From NCBI GenBank assembly GCA_024529925.1, contig JAFEUB010001068.1, forward strand, positions 263,501-327,500: a DNA stretch of 64,000 bases, in the 5' to 3' direction. The notes under the pieces were generated by a model. It had not been told where the DNA came from. It searched no databases and was given only the letters and a program-made list of their open reading frames with translations. Below, in pieces: positions 50,185 through 61,235 of this stretch. The translations under genes and the position numbers were made by a program. How positions within the stretch are numbered: position 1 is the first letter of the stretch; every line of letters begins with the position of its first letter. The stretch comes from Ophthalmolycus amberensis (Eukaryota; Chordata; Actinopteri; Perciformes; Zoarcidae).

Positions 50185-53100
50185 ATGAAAACGTTATTTA
50201 TGTTGCTGCTCTTCTGTCATGTTGCATCTACAGGTAAGATCACACTGTGACTCTCACCGTTACGCTGTTTCCTGTTGTTATTGTCGCTGTAAAATTCGTT
50301 GCATCACTTTGTAAAATGCGACATCAGGAGTCATAGTTTCACTTTCACTCCGTCACACTGTGTTTACAATAATTACATTATTCAAACGTGTCCATTTGAC
50401 GCTGACTTCACATGATCAGCCTGTGTATTGTTCTCATGTAGGTTACTCGTCAGTGCGTTACAGAACGACACATATGCTGCATTCATGCTTTAGTGTAGGA
50501 AAGTAAAAGTTGTTCATAACCTCTGTGTGAAGTAATGTCCGTATCTTTAGGGAGGATAGAGGCTATCCCCAAATATTATTGTTTGTGAATCAAATTATAT
50601 ACAACTATTGCAAGACGTTGACTAGCTAATAATAATAATAATTCCCTAAAGTACACAATCGCAAATGAACAAATATCTGCTGTAAGAAGGCCAAAGTACA
50701 TGATTTAAAATAAGGCTCCAATAAAACAATATATTATTATTGTACACGGGCCATCTACATGACTCGTTGCTCAATGCACAAAGTCACAACATAAAATTAG
50801 TAACATTAGTGGGTCTATAACATATTCTTTAGGTAGCTCATTGTAATTAAACATATTTTTAAATACTCCCTTTTTTTTGCAATTGACGACCATTAATATC
50901 CACAATTTGTATAAAAATTAAGTTCCAATGAACCTTATTTGTTCTGCAGTGAAACATTCCCTGAAATATGTCATGACTGCAACTTCTGGAGTCACAAACA
51001 TTCCAGAGTTTGTGGGTTTTGGGATGGTCGATGAAGTCCAGATGGCTTACTGTGACAGCAACAGCAAGATCGTGGAGCTCAAACAGGACTGGATGAGAGA
51101 TTTTATGAAGGATAACCCAAAACACATGGAGTGGTATGTTCACAAGTGTTTGATTGAGCAGCAGTTCTTCAGAGCCAACCTTGACGACTTCAAGCAGCGC
51201 TTAAACCAAACTGGAGGTAGGCCTGTTTATGTTCATGTTTAACGTTTAGCTGGTGAGATGTAGCTTCCTGTATGAACACATGCCAGTGCTTTTTGATGAA
51301 GAGAATATGGACTTTCACTCTGTTTTCCAGCAGATGTTGAGTGGCTTCCACAGAGCCAGTAATTGGTGGATCAGCGTGTCTCTGTGGTGAAGATGTGATG
51401 TTATGTGTTAATAATCGTCTGTGCTGCGATGTCACTTTCTCCCTCTCTACCTCTCTCAGGTGCCCACATTTTACAGAGGATGAACGGCTGTGAGTGGGAT
51501 GATGAGACTGGAGAGGTGATTGGTTTTCTTCAGTATGGTTATGATGGAGAAGACTTCATTGCGTTGGACCTGCAGACGCTGACATGGACTGCACCAAGAC
51601 AGCAGGCGTTCACCACCAAACTTAGATGGGATGCTGACAAAGCCAGATCAGAATTCAATAAATATTTCTACACCCACACATGTCCTCACTGGCTGAAGAA
51701 GTATGTGGACTATGGGAGGAGCTCTCTGCAGAGAACAGGTAGATTCACGTGACCTGATGCATCTTAAAGGACACTAAAGTGTTCACACGCCTCTTCTGTT
51801 TTAATGTACAGTAAATATGGACATAGTTTCTCTCACCTCACTTCATCTCTTTTATTCTTGGCGTCCTCTCCACTTTTATTTCATAACTTTATTCACTTAA
51901 AGCTACAAGGAACTTTAACTTTGTGTTGATTCTGGCGGTCCATGTGGACAAAAGCGGTCGTGTTTGTGAGCACCAGGGTCCCTTTAGAAAACCTCTCATT
52001 TACTGCAGCAGAGGTCTGACAGTGTGCTCCATGCACTCCTGGTTCTAGTTCTCCCGTGACTCCATTCCCTCCAGCAGGCCCAGTAATACGGCCTGGGCCT
52101 CCAGCAGCGTGGTGTTTGTGTTGGCTCCCAGCGGAGCAGCAAGATGAAGCGCTTCTACTGGCTGGAAGAGGAGCCGCCGCTGACGGGTGCAAAGTTCTCC
52201 ACCTTCCACCGACGCTGGCTCAAGGCCAAAGGCTGCAGGGAAGCCGGATCATGGTCTGTCCGTGGAGTTTCTGAGGAACCTGCATGATTTCGTCTAATTT
52301 TGCGTTAAATCTGACCCGGTGGCTCAGATGACAAGCATTAAGATTCACCATATAAAAATAGCCAATGTTCCCACTCAGAGGCATCAGTATTAAACTGAGA
52401 CTGTTTCATAATCAGTTAAAGTTCCTCAAAGTGACTCTAAGTGAGATCATTCACATCTGCATCTGCTACATGAACACATTTATCTCCCAGTACTTCATAT
52501 TGGGGTATTAATATTAAGCATTTTCACTGATTTACATATCTTTACATTTAATAAAAACATATGTTAAGCTTATGAAATGCAATGCATTGTAAGGATTAAA
52601 GGCTTTGGTTTAGATTCATTACAAACAGTTGTGTCTAGGTGAGAGAGACGAACACAAAGAGACACTTCCTGTCTCAACCTCTCAAATAATTTATTTTAAA
52701 TATAAACCTTCAAAATAAAACAAATTTAAATGAACTGTTCAAGGCTTTTGGAGTTCAAACTATTATTCATTATTTCACAAATAAACACAGATTACAAAAA
52801 CATTCTCAATGATTAATAGAGATTTGTGGAGCAGGACTTTATTTTTACTCTCGATTTACATCTCACAACCCCCAGATGTTGCCATTGTTTAATATTAAAT
52901 ATACTATTTATTGCAGTGCCTCACTAGTACTAATTCAGTAAGTGTAGTATTATCATGAATAAGGCTCCCCCTGGTGGTGTAAGTAGACCGCATGCTGTGC
53001 ATTTGAATTAAATCACATGACGTGTTGGGAACGTAAAGGAGCGTGTTTGGGTTATCAGCATCGAAGAAACTAAATTATTGACATCAATAGAATTATTGAT

Positions 53101-55806
53101 GTAAGTAACAATTATTAATGCTTATTAATAATAACGGGGCACCACCCTGCGAACAGGGACCAATAACCAAACGATAAAACTAAGTCTCATAATTAGTGTT
53201 CACTCACAATGTCAGTAGTCTGAGTACTATTACACATTCAGAGTGAAAGTGAAGGGTTAAGTTCGAGCACAGACCACATATACAGTTATTATCACAATAC
53301 GCATGCACAAAGTAATCACAGACAGCTGCTCTTTAAAATATAACAGAGTTTATTAAGTTCTAACACTAATGATCGAGTCAACTAATATCTAAACTAACAA
53401 CAACTATACATTCATGAGCACGCTATCTAAAATCAACAGACTATTGAAAAGAGGGGGGTGGGAGTGTGTGTGTGTGTGTGTGTATGAGCAAAGGGGGGGG
53501 GGGGGGAGCGAGGGAACAGCTCAGTGACGTGTGACGTAGCTGGGACGTGGTGACGTCTCTCATGCGCGAGACCCAAAATGGCGGAGAGCCAACAGGAGAC
53601 CCGGTGTCTACATGTTCTAGTAGCTGTTCAGCACGTAGCTAGATTAGCTCAAAGCTATATGTGTGTGTCAGTAAAAGAGAAGGGAAAGGAACCCAAACAA
53701 AATGAAATAAAACAAGCGATTACGATCCTCTGCGCCGCGCAGGAGTACTGAAGATTGCTCTCTCAGCCAGGGGAAAGAACAGCGACTCTTTGTCTTAGCC
53801 GGCGGTTCTGACCTCCTGAACTGATGAGAAGCAACTTCGACCTCACTGCGGCTCGCTCAACACAGATCACAGTAGCATGGAATACACGCTACTTCTACAT
53901 CACCCCAACGATCTCAGCGATCGTTAGTGTCGGCGATTATTAAGCATACACCACATTATAAAAATGAACAGTACTTTAAGCACACAAACAAGATAAAATA
54001 AACACAAATGAACTCTCTCTAACTCTGCCCAGACTCTATTTTGCCTTACGGTACGATGCAATCGTGGTGATTGAGGGGAGTTCTTCTGAGGGGTTTCTCC
54101 TGAGCTTCGGTGGGCTCAGGCTGCGGGCCACGGGAGGTATGCTCTCGGTGAGAGAGGATCGCTGTCGTCTGGAGAAGGGACTTTCGCGTCCTTATGGCCG
54201 GAGCAGACGAGGCGCTTGCGTGAGAGTGGAGAGTGGAATCTCTCTCTCTCTTTCTGAAAGAGTCTTGCCTCTTCACTTCTGCAGGATTAAAAGGGTTCGC
54301 TTCGTGGATACGAACAAAGATAAAATAGACAGTTTGTTGAATTCGGCCAGCGAATATAACTGTGAAACCTAGGATTTTGGTTAAAAAGAGAAGCAACGTT
54401 GATGCGTGCCTCCTGCGATCCCGGAGGGATCGGTGGAAAAAGCATTGAGGTGGGGGCTACAGGTAGTTTTGTAGAACAGTGTCTGAACTACAGGGGTCCT
54501 GGGGTGTCTTGGCTCTCGGCCAATGAGATTGCAGCGGTGCTTTCAGGTGACTTCAGGAACGCATAGTTTTTGGGGGGGGGAGGAAACTCACACCCTAATG
54601 TGAAATTCCTTCAGAGGAGGTTTGGTGCTCATCAAACCACAATCAGGATGAAACCTTTGCTTGCAAAAGGGAAGGCCTGACTCTCTGTTCCACAGCACAT
54701 GTTGAAGCCATATAGTCAGACCCCAACACATGTGTACTGTCCAGGGTAAGAAAGTAACGTGCATCAATATTTACTGATGCTTTTAAACAGATTTATTTTT
54801 ATTGATGCATAACATGCCAGCCTAAGTCCTATAAAGAGTTTTCTTGTTTGTTTTTAAATCCCTAGACCTTCCCTCAGTGTCTCTCCTCCAGAAGACTCCC
54901 TCCTCCCCAGTCAGCTGCCACGCTACAGGTTTCTACCCTGACAGAGCCATGATGTACTGGAGGAAAGATGGAGAGGAGCATCACGAGGACGTGGACCACG
55001 GAGAGATCCTCCCCAACCACGATGGATCCTTCCAGATCAGTGTGGACCTGATCCTTTCATCAGTCGCACCTGAAGACTGGAGGAGGTACGACTGTGTGTT
55101 CCATCTCTCTGGTGTGGAGGACGACATCGTCACCAAACTGGACAAAGCACAGATCAGGACCAACTGGGGTAAGACTGAGATCAGATGTGATGGAGGTTTA
55201 AAAACTAACGCTAGACCTGGATCATAACTTCAGAGGTTATGCCCAAAAGCATTTTGTTGTCAATTCAACAGACGAGTTGTTGTGACTTTTAAATCTTTAA
55301 CCCTCCTCTTAATCCTGATAGAAGAATCAGGTTTGCAACCTCTTATCTTCTTCTTCTTCTCACTCTTCTTCTTCTTCTTATTTTCATAGTTTGGGCAATT
55401 ATTTCTATGATGACATTGTTCTCATCATCTGTGGTAGAGACAACCTGTGAATGTTTTGTGTTCCAGTTTCTCCGTCAGAGTTTCCTGCTGGTGTTGTTAC
55501 TGGAGTTGTTGTAGGACTGCTGCTGCTTCTGGCACTCTGCATCGCTGGACTCTTCATCTGGAGGAGGAACAATAATGGTGAGTGAAGCCATTTTTACTCC
55601 ACTGTTGGATTCAACACAGTAGAAGACGTACTGCGTATACTGTATGAGCTCTCCCACATTTACAGTCAAAGCAGAAGTCAGTGAAATTCATGCTGAACAT
55701 GCAAAAGTGTTTTCTTGTTTTCTTTTCATAAACTCTGTATTTTCTTTAACATTTAATATTGTAACGTCTCTTTATTTCAGGATTCATTCCTGCAAACACA
55801 AAGTGA
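50185..55806 (+). CDS. MHC class I U-lineage heavy chain, locus 8 (intact)
   Basis: Exons: 50185-50233, 50950-51216, 51460-51738, 54866-55168, 55467-55577, 55781-55806; 344 codons, all open. Alpha1 has Cys at mature 35 and 67 and the distinctive stretch HKCLIEQQ. It also carries AYCD where the others have GYCD. Alpha2 has NGCEWDD, GFLQYGYDGEDFIALD and FNKYFYTHTCPHW, keeping the disulfide cysteines and the Y159/Y171 equivalents; its FNKYFYTHTC segment is shared with locus 3. Tail is GFIPANTK, as in locus 1. Intron 3 holds the GC-rich segment and a 1.7 kb LTR-like insertion. Poly(A) signal at 56313-56318. Confidence 0.9.
50335..50349 (+). promoter_or_regulatory. ISRE-like motif in intron 1, locus 8
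   Basis: Exact AGTTTCACTTTCACT at the conserved position. Confidence 0.5.
51904..52415. other. GC-richer segment in intron 3 of locus 8, with conserved short ORF
   Basis: Second copy of the segment at 11672-12182. The ORF at 52144-52287 (MKRFYWLEEEPPLTG...) is kept with Lys for Asn and Arg for His relative to locus 3. Unknown origin. Confidence 0.4.
53023..54728. mobile_element. 1.7 kb insertion with LTR-like ends in intron 3 of locus 8 (possible solo LTR)
   Basis: Interrupts the CACATGACATGTGTACTG of sister loci. Ends are TGTTGGG...CCCAACA, a short inverted repeat of the kind that bounds LTRs. The flanking duplication is unclear: ACGTG/ACATG would fit with one mismatch if the ends are shifted by two bases. 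Contents include a GT repeat and G-run (53464-53507), a CpG-richer stretch near 53520-53600 and two overlapping opposite-strand ORFs (54046-54396) with no recognisable domain. No gag or pol. No second copy in the window. Confidence 0.5.
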
Positions 55807-56794
55807 AATGTCCAGAGTTGTCGTGGCAAAGTCTGCAGCATCAAACAGGTCTTCAGTCACACTGATGAACCAATGGTTGGCTCACCTTTTATCTCTTCTG
55901 ACCTGTGACAGACCGGATGATGGATGGTCCTCTTCTGTCGATGGTCCTTGAGGTCGACACGCAGACAGTATTTTGGAGGGTTTGGGGATATTTGAAGACC
56001 ACCCTTACTTTCGCAAGGCATACTTTACCGACTATCTATGCCTTACAAAGCATTTATTAAGTATTTTCTGATTTCCTTTCAATCCAGTTAACCCTGATGG
56101 TCCAGCATCTATTAATACAAATTAATACAAATTAAGATATGGCTACATGTTCAAGAGGGATTTGCAAATTGTGGGTTATATTAATTCAATCACTGAGTGC
56201 ACCTTTCTAGTTGTATCAACAAAAAAAAGTTCACTTTAGTCACTATATTTTTATCGAATACTATTTGGTTAAATTGTAAATACCTTTTCCCCTTTTTTCT
56301 CTCTGTTTGTGCAATAAATGTACATTTTTTCTTTAGTTTGTCACCCGCATGCTTTCACTCCTGTTAAACACTCCATGTTTAATTTCAATGTGTAAACTTT
56401 GCTGTATGAATTAAGTTTGATTAATTCAATAAAGACATCTCTGTTACAGTACAACTGTTATGTTGGTGTCTTTTCTATTGACTGCATCCAAAAGGTGCGC
56501 TTTAGATCAGTGCTACATTTAAAACAGCATCAGCAGGTTATCCATTAATCTGAGTCTTTGCACGCTAACATTTTCAACAGACTTGGCAAGTTTAACCATT
56601 AAATCATCATGCCCGGTGTTCTGACAGGAAATCCCGGTGGCCTGATTTCCTCTTAAAAAACAATAAATTCTGTAACCGTGACTCAACGCTGCTACTGATT
56701 AACCAACAGTCCATGAATCATTCATGTCATATGCATTGAATGTGTTGTAACTCTATGATGTTGTTCGTTCTGTACACTTCCCTCCTCTGTTGCG
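55807..56794 (+). other. Locus 8 3' UTR and type-A flank
   Basis: AATAAA at 56313-56318, then the type-A flank (GGAAATCCCGGTGGCCTG near 56629) shared with loci 1, 2 and 9. No gene seen. Confidence 0.55.
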
Positions 56795-57062
56795 CTCCCT
56801 GAGGTTTCTTACCTTTTTCTCGCCGTTAAAGGTTTTGTTTGGAGTTCTTCCTGTACCGGTGTGAGGGTCCTGGGACAGAGGATGTCGTGTGTGTACAGAT
56901 TGTAAAGATGGCAACTTTGTTCATTTGTCAGACTCTGTATTATTTGATATTGACTAAAAAACCTGCACTTTCTTCTCCCGACTAGTCTTAGGAATTTTCC
57001 ACAACACCCTCTGAGGTCAATTTGGGATTTTGGGCGATACAAAATAAATTGAATTGAACAGT
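56795..57062 (+). repeat. Teleost interspersed repeat (type-A flank, third copy)
   Basis: Same unit and same position relative to the SLC6 fragment as at 2090-2355 and 9480-9748. Confidence 0.5.
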
Positions 57063-57126
57063 AAGACAGCCCACTGAAGGGAGGAAGACAGAGACGAGCT
57101 GGGATTGTGCTTTTTGCCGGCTGAGG

Positions 57127-57249
57127 ATGGGCAAAGCAGAAGACTCTGGGGTGGAGGAGAGACCCAAATGGGACAACAAGGTTCAGTACCTGCTGACATG
57201 TATTGGCTTTGCAGTGGGAATTGGAAACGTCTGGCGTTTTCCTTACCTG
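57127..57249 (+). pseudogene. Captured SLC6 transporter first-exon fragment (copy 3)
   Basis: ATG at 57127; same 41 codons as copies 1 and 2, ending at GNVWRFPYL with the same breakpoint. Here the reading frame stays open from the SLC6 ATG through the class I leader region to a stop at 57471, because of small differences near 57300 and 57340. It passes through exon 1 of locus 9 out of frame with the class I signal peptide. Confidence 0.75.
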
Positions 57250-57556
57250 TACTGTATGTCCAAATGTGGTGGTTTTGATTTCGACTATTTTTTTCGTTAT
57301 GACTCAAAGGTCACGCTGCACCCTACACTGCGCATGCCAGTATCACAGGTGAACGTTCATTCACCTGACTCGCTCTTCAGCTTGAGGTTTACTTATCATA
57401 TCAACATGAAAACGTTATTTATGTTGCTGCTCTTCTGTCATGTTGCATCTACAGGTAAGATCACACTGTGACTCTCACTGTTACGCTGTTTCCTGTTATT
57501 ATTGTCGCTGTAAAACTCGTTGCAGTCACTTTGTAAAGTGCGACATCAGGAGCCAT

Positions 57557-57571
57557 AGTTTCACTTTCACT
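57557..57571 (+). promoter_or_regulatory. ISRE-like motif in intron 1, locus 9
   Basis: Exact AGTTTCACTTTCACT at the conserved position. Confidence 0.5.
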
Positions 57572-58994
57572 CCGTCACACTGTGTTTACAATAATTACAT
57601 TATTCAAACGTGTCCATTTGACGCTGACTTCACATGATCAGCCTGTGTATTGTTCTCATGTAGGTTACTCGTCAGTGCGTTACAGAACGACACATATGCT
57701 GCATTCATGCTTTAGTGTAGGAAAGTAAAAGTTGTTCATAACCTCTGTGTGAAGTAATGTCCGTATCTTTAGGGAGGATAGAGGCTATCCCCAAATATTA
57801 TTGTTTGTAAATCAAATTATATACGACAACTATTACAAGACGTTGACTAGCTAATAATAATAATAATAATTCCCTAAAGTACACAATCGCAAATGAACAC
57901 ATATCTGCTGTAAGAAGGCCAAAGTTACATGATTTAAAATAAGGCTCCAATAAAACAATATATTATTATTGTACACGGGCCATCTACATGACTCGTTGCT
58001 CAATGCACAAAGTCACAACATGAAATTAGTAACGTTAGTGGGTCTATAACATATTCTTTAGTTCGCTCATTGTGATTTAACATATTTTTAAATTCTCCTT
58101 TTTTTGTAATTGACGACCATTAATATCCACAATTTGTATAAAAATTAAGTTCCAATGAACCTTATTTGTTCTGCAGTGAAACACTCCCTGAAATATGTCC
58201 TGACTGCAACTTTTGGAGTCACAAACATTCCAGAGTTTGTGGGTTTTGGGATGGTCGATGAAGTCGAGATGGGTTACTGTGACAGCAACAGCAAGATCCC
58301 GGAGCCCAAACAGGACTGGATGAGAGATTTAGCAAAGGATAACCCACAACACATTGAGTGGTATGTTCACAAGTGTTTTAACAATCAGCAGTTCTTCAGA
58401 GCCAACCTTGACGACTTCAAGCAGCGCTTAAACCAAACTGGAGGTAGGCCTGTTTATGTTCATGTTTAACGTTTGGCTGGTGAGATGTAGCTTCCTGTAT
58501 GAACACATGCCAGTGCTTTTTGATGAAGAGAATATGGACTTTCACTCTGTTTTCCAGCAGATGTTGAGTGGCTTCCACAGAGCCAGTAATTGGTGGATCA
58601 GCGTGTCTCTGTGGTGAAGATGTGATGTTATGTGTTAATAATCGTCTGTGCTGCGATGTCACTGTCTCCCTCTCTACCTCTCTCAGGTGCCCACATTTTA
58701 CAGAGGATGGAGGGCTGTGAGTGGGATGATGAGACTGGAGAGGTGATTGGTTTTAGTCAGTATGGTTATGATGGAGAAGACTTCATTGTGTTGGACCTGC
58801 AGACGATGACGTGGACTGCACCAAGACAGCAGGCGTTCACCACCAAACTTAGATGGGATGCTGACAAAGCCAGATTACAAAACAGTAAATATTACTTCAA
58901 CCACGAATGTCCTGACAGGCTGAAGATGTATCTGGACTATGGGAGGAGCTTCTCTGAAGAGAACAGGTAGATTCACTTGACCTGATGACACTAA

Positions 58995-61235
58995 GGATAA
59001 GGATAAGGATGTTTATTGTCATCGTACGAACATACAACGAAATTTAGTTGGCGACTCATCAGTACAGCAGCAACAGTTAAAAAGTGTATAAAAACATTAA
59101 GACAAGACGATTTAAAAACAAGACATTAAATAAATATATACAAGATAAAACAAGATAAAGCACAGGCATCAATGGCTCCAAAGTGAAAAATGTGCTTGAT
59201 TACAGTGTCGTGTTATTGACTATGTTTGTTTCAGCACTGTCCGGTGGGAGCTGTGTGGGGTGGTGGGTGGGGGGGGCGATGGAGGAAACCGCTCTGGGTA
59301 AGAAGCTGTTCCTCAGCCTGTTAGTCCGGGTTTTGATGGTCCTGTATCTCCTTCCTGATGGCAGTGGAACAAACAGACAGTGACCCGGGTGAGTGGTGTC
59401 TGTGCAGATGTTTCTGGCCTTCTTCTGGAGACGGCCAGCATACACAGCGTCCAGGTCAGGCAGGGTAACTCCCACAATCCTCTGTGCTGTTCTAACCACC
59501 CGGGCCAGGTCCCTCCGGTTCTCTGCTGTGCAGCTGGCGTACCACACAGTAAAGCACATGACACAGGATGCTTTCGATCACACTTCTGTAGAAGTTAACC
59601 AGAAGTGCAGGGGGCAGGCCAGCTTGTTTGAGCTTCCTCAGAAAGAAGAGCCTCTGCTGGGCTTTCTTCACCAGGTGTGATGTGTTCAGGGACCAAGTGA
59701 GGTCTTTAGTGATGTGGAGCTCCAGGAATTTGATGCTGTCCACCCTCTCCACCTCCTCCCCACTTATGTAGAGAGGAGAGGGTGTGGTCTTCCTGGATCT
59801 CCTGAAGTCCACTATGACTTACTTGGTCTTGCTGGTGTTCAGGACCAGGTTGTTGTCCGAGCACCACTCAGCCAGATGTTGGACCTCCTGTCTGTAGTGC
59901 GTCTCGTCGTTGTTGGAGATGAGTCCCACCACAGTGGTGTCGTCAGCAAACTTCACCACTGTGTTGGAGGAATATGTGGTGGAGCAGTCCTGAGTGAAGA
60001 GGGTGAAGAGGGCCGGGCTGAGCACACAGCCCTGCGGTGCACCAGTGTTCAGGATGGTGGTTGTTGATGTCAGGTTCCCTATCCTGACATTCTGTGGTCT
60101 GTTAGAGAGAAAGTCCAGAATCCATGAACAGAGTGATGTAGAAAGTCCAAGGTTTTTGAGTTTATTCACCAGTTTATGGGGGATGATGGTGTTGAAGGCA
60201 GAGCTGAAGTCAATGAAGAGCATCCTGACGTATGTGTTAGGGTGCTCCAGGTGAGACAGGGCCGTATGAAGAGTGATGGAGACCGCGTCCTCCGTAGACC
60301 TGTTTGCTCGGTACGCAAACTGGTGGCTATCCAGGTCTGCTGGGAGGACGTCCTTGATGTGCGATAGTATCATCCTCTCGAAGCACTTCATGATGACAGG
60401 GGTCAGGGCAACTGGGCGGTAGTCGTTGAGGCAGGTGACTGCGATCTTTTTTGGGACAGGGACAATGGTGGTGGCTTTGAGGCAGGTGGGGACTGCAGCT
60501 TGTTGCAGGGAGAGGTTGAAGATGTTAGTGAAAACCTCTGCTAGCTGGTCGGCACAGGTCTTCAGTGTGCGGCCCGACACTTTGTCTGGTCCCAGCTGCC
60601 GTGGTGATGTGGATCCTCCTCAGAGCGGACCTCACCTGGTGGTGCTGGAGGAAGAGTGTCTGCTCCTCCTTGGGCTGGGTCTTCTCAGCTGTTGCTCCGC
60701 TGTGCTGTCTGTCAAAGCGGGCAAAGAAGCGGTTCAGGGTGTCGGGGAGTTCACTGTCCTGACTGATCTGTGTGGTGCTGCTCTTGTAGTCAGTCAGGGT
60801 TTTAATCCCTCTCCACATGCTCCGGGGGTCGTTGTTCTCGAAGTGTCCCTCAATGCGCTGTTTGTATCTGTGCTTGGCCTCTCTGATGCCCTTCTTCAGG
60901 TCCCTCCGGCCACTTTTATAGGCCGGTATGTCACCAGACCTGAAGGTAGCGTCTCTTGCTCCAAGCAGTAACCGCACGTTTCTGTCCAGCCAAGGTTTTT
61001 GATTTGGGAACACTTTGATGGTTTTAGTGGTAGTTACTGTCTCAGTGCAAAAGTGTAGGTAGGCCAGGACAGCCGAGGTGTCCTCCTCCAGGTCAGCTCC
61101 CTGTGCAAACACTTCCCAGTCCGTGCTTTCAAAGCAGTCCTGCAGAAGTGAAGCAGCATCGTTGCTCCATACTTGAATGGTTTTGACAGCTGGTCTAGTT
61201 TTGCAAATTACTGGTTTATATGATGGAGTCATTAT
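58995..61235 (-). mobile_element. L2/CR1-type LINE in intron 3 of locus 9
   Basis: Third copy of the insertion seen in loci 2 and 7, the longest here. Minus-strand pieces: 61238-60525 (pre-RT linker), 60580-59819 (RT with GCVLSPALF and FADDTTVVG) and 59812-59200 (C-terminal region, split between two frames). Frame breaks near 60590, 59819 and 59560 make it inactive. The break near 60590 involves the same CCC/GGG run area as in the locus 2 copy, while the locus 7 copy is open there. Confidence 0.8.

Noticed and set aside
54046..54396. Overlapping ORFs on both strands in the 1.7 kb insertion
   Set aside because: They are antisense to each other, with low-complexity Arg/Ser content and no domain; likely noncoding LTR sequence.
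935..55865. Recurrent 73-codon + strand ORF through intron 5 into exon 6 (for example 935-1156), with a hydrophobic stretch
   Set aside because: It starts in intron 5 and uses a different frame from the class I tail. Retaining intron 5 gives a stop right after exon 5, so this is not a tail variant.
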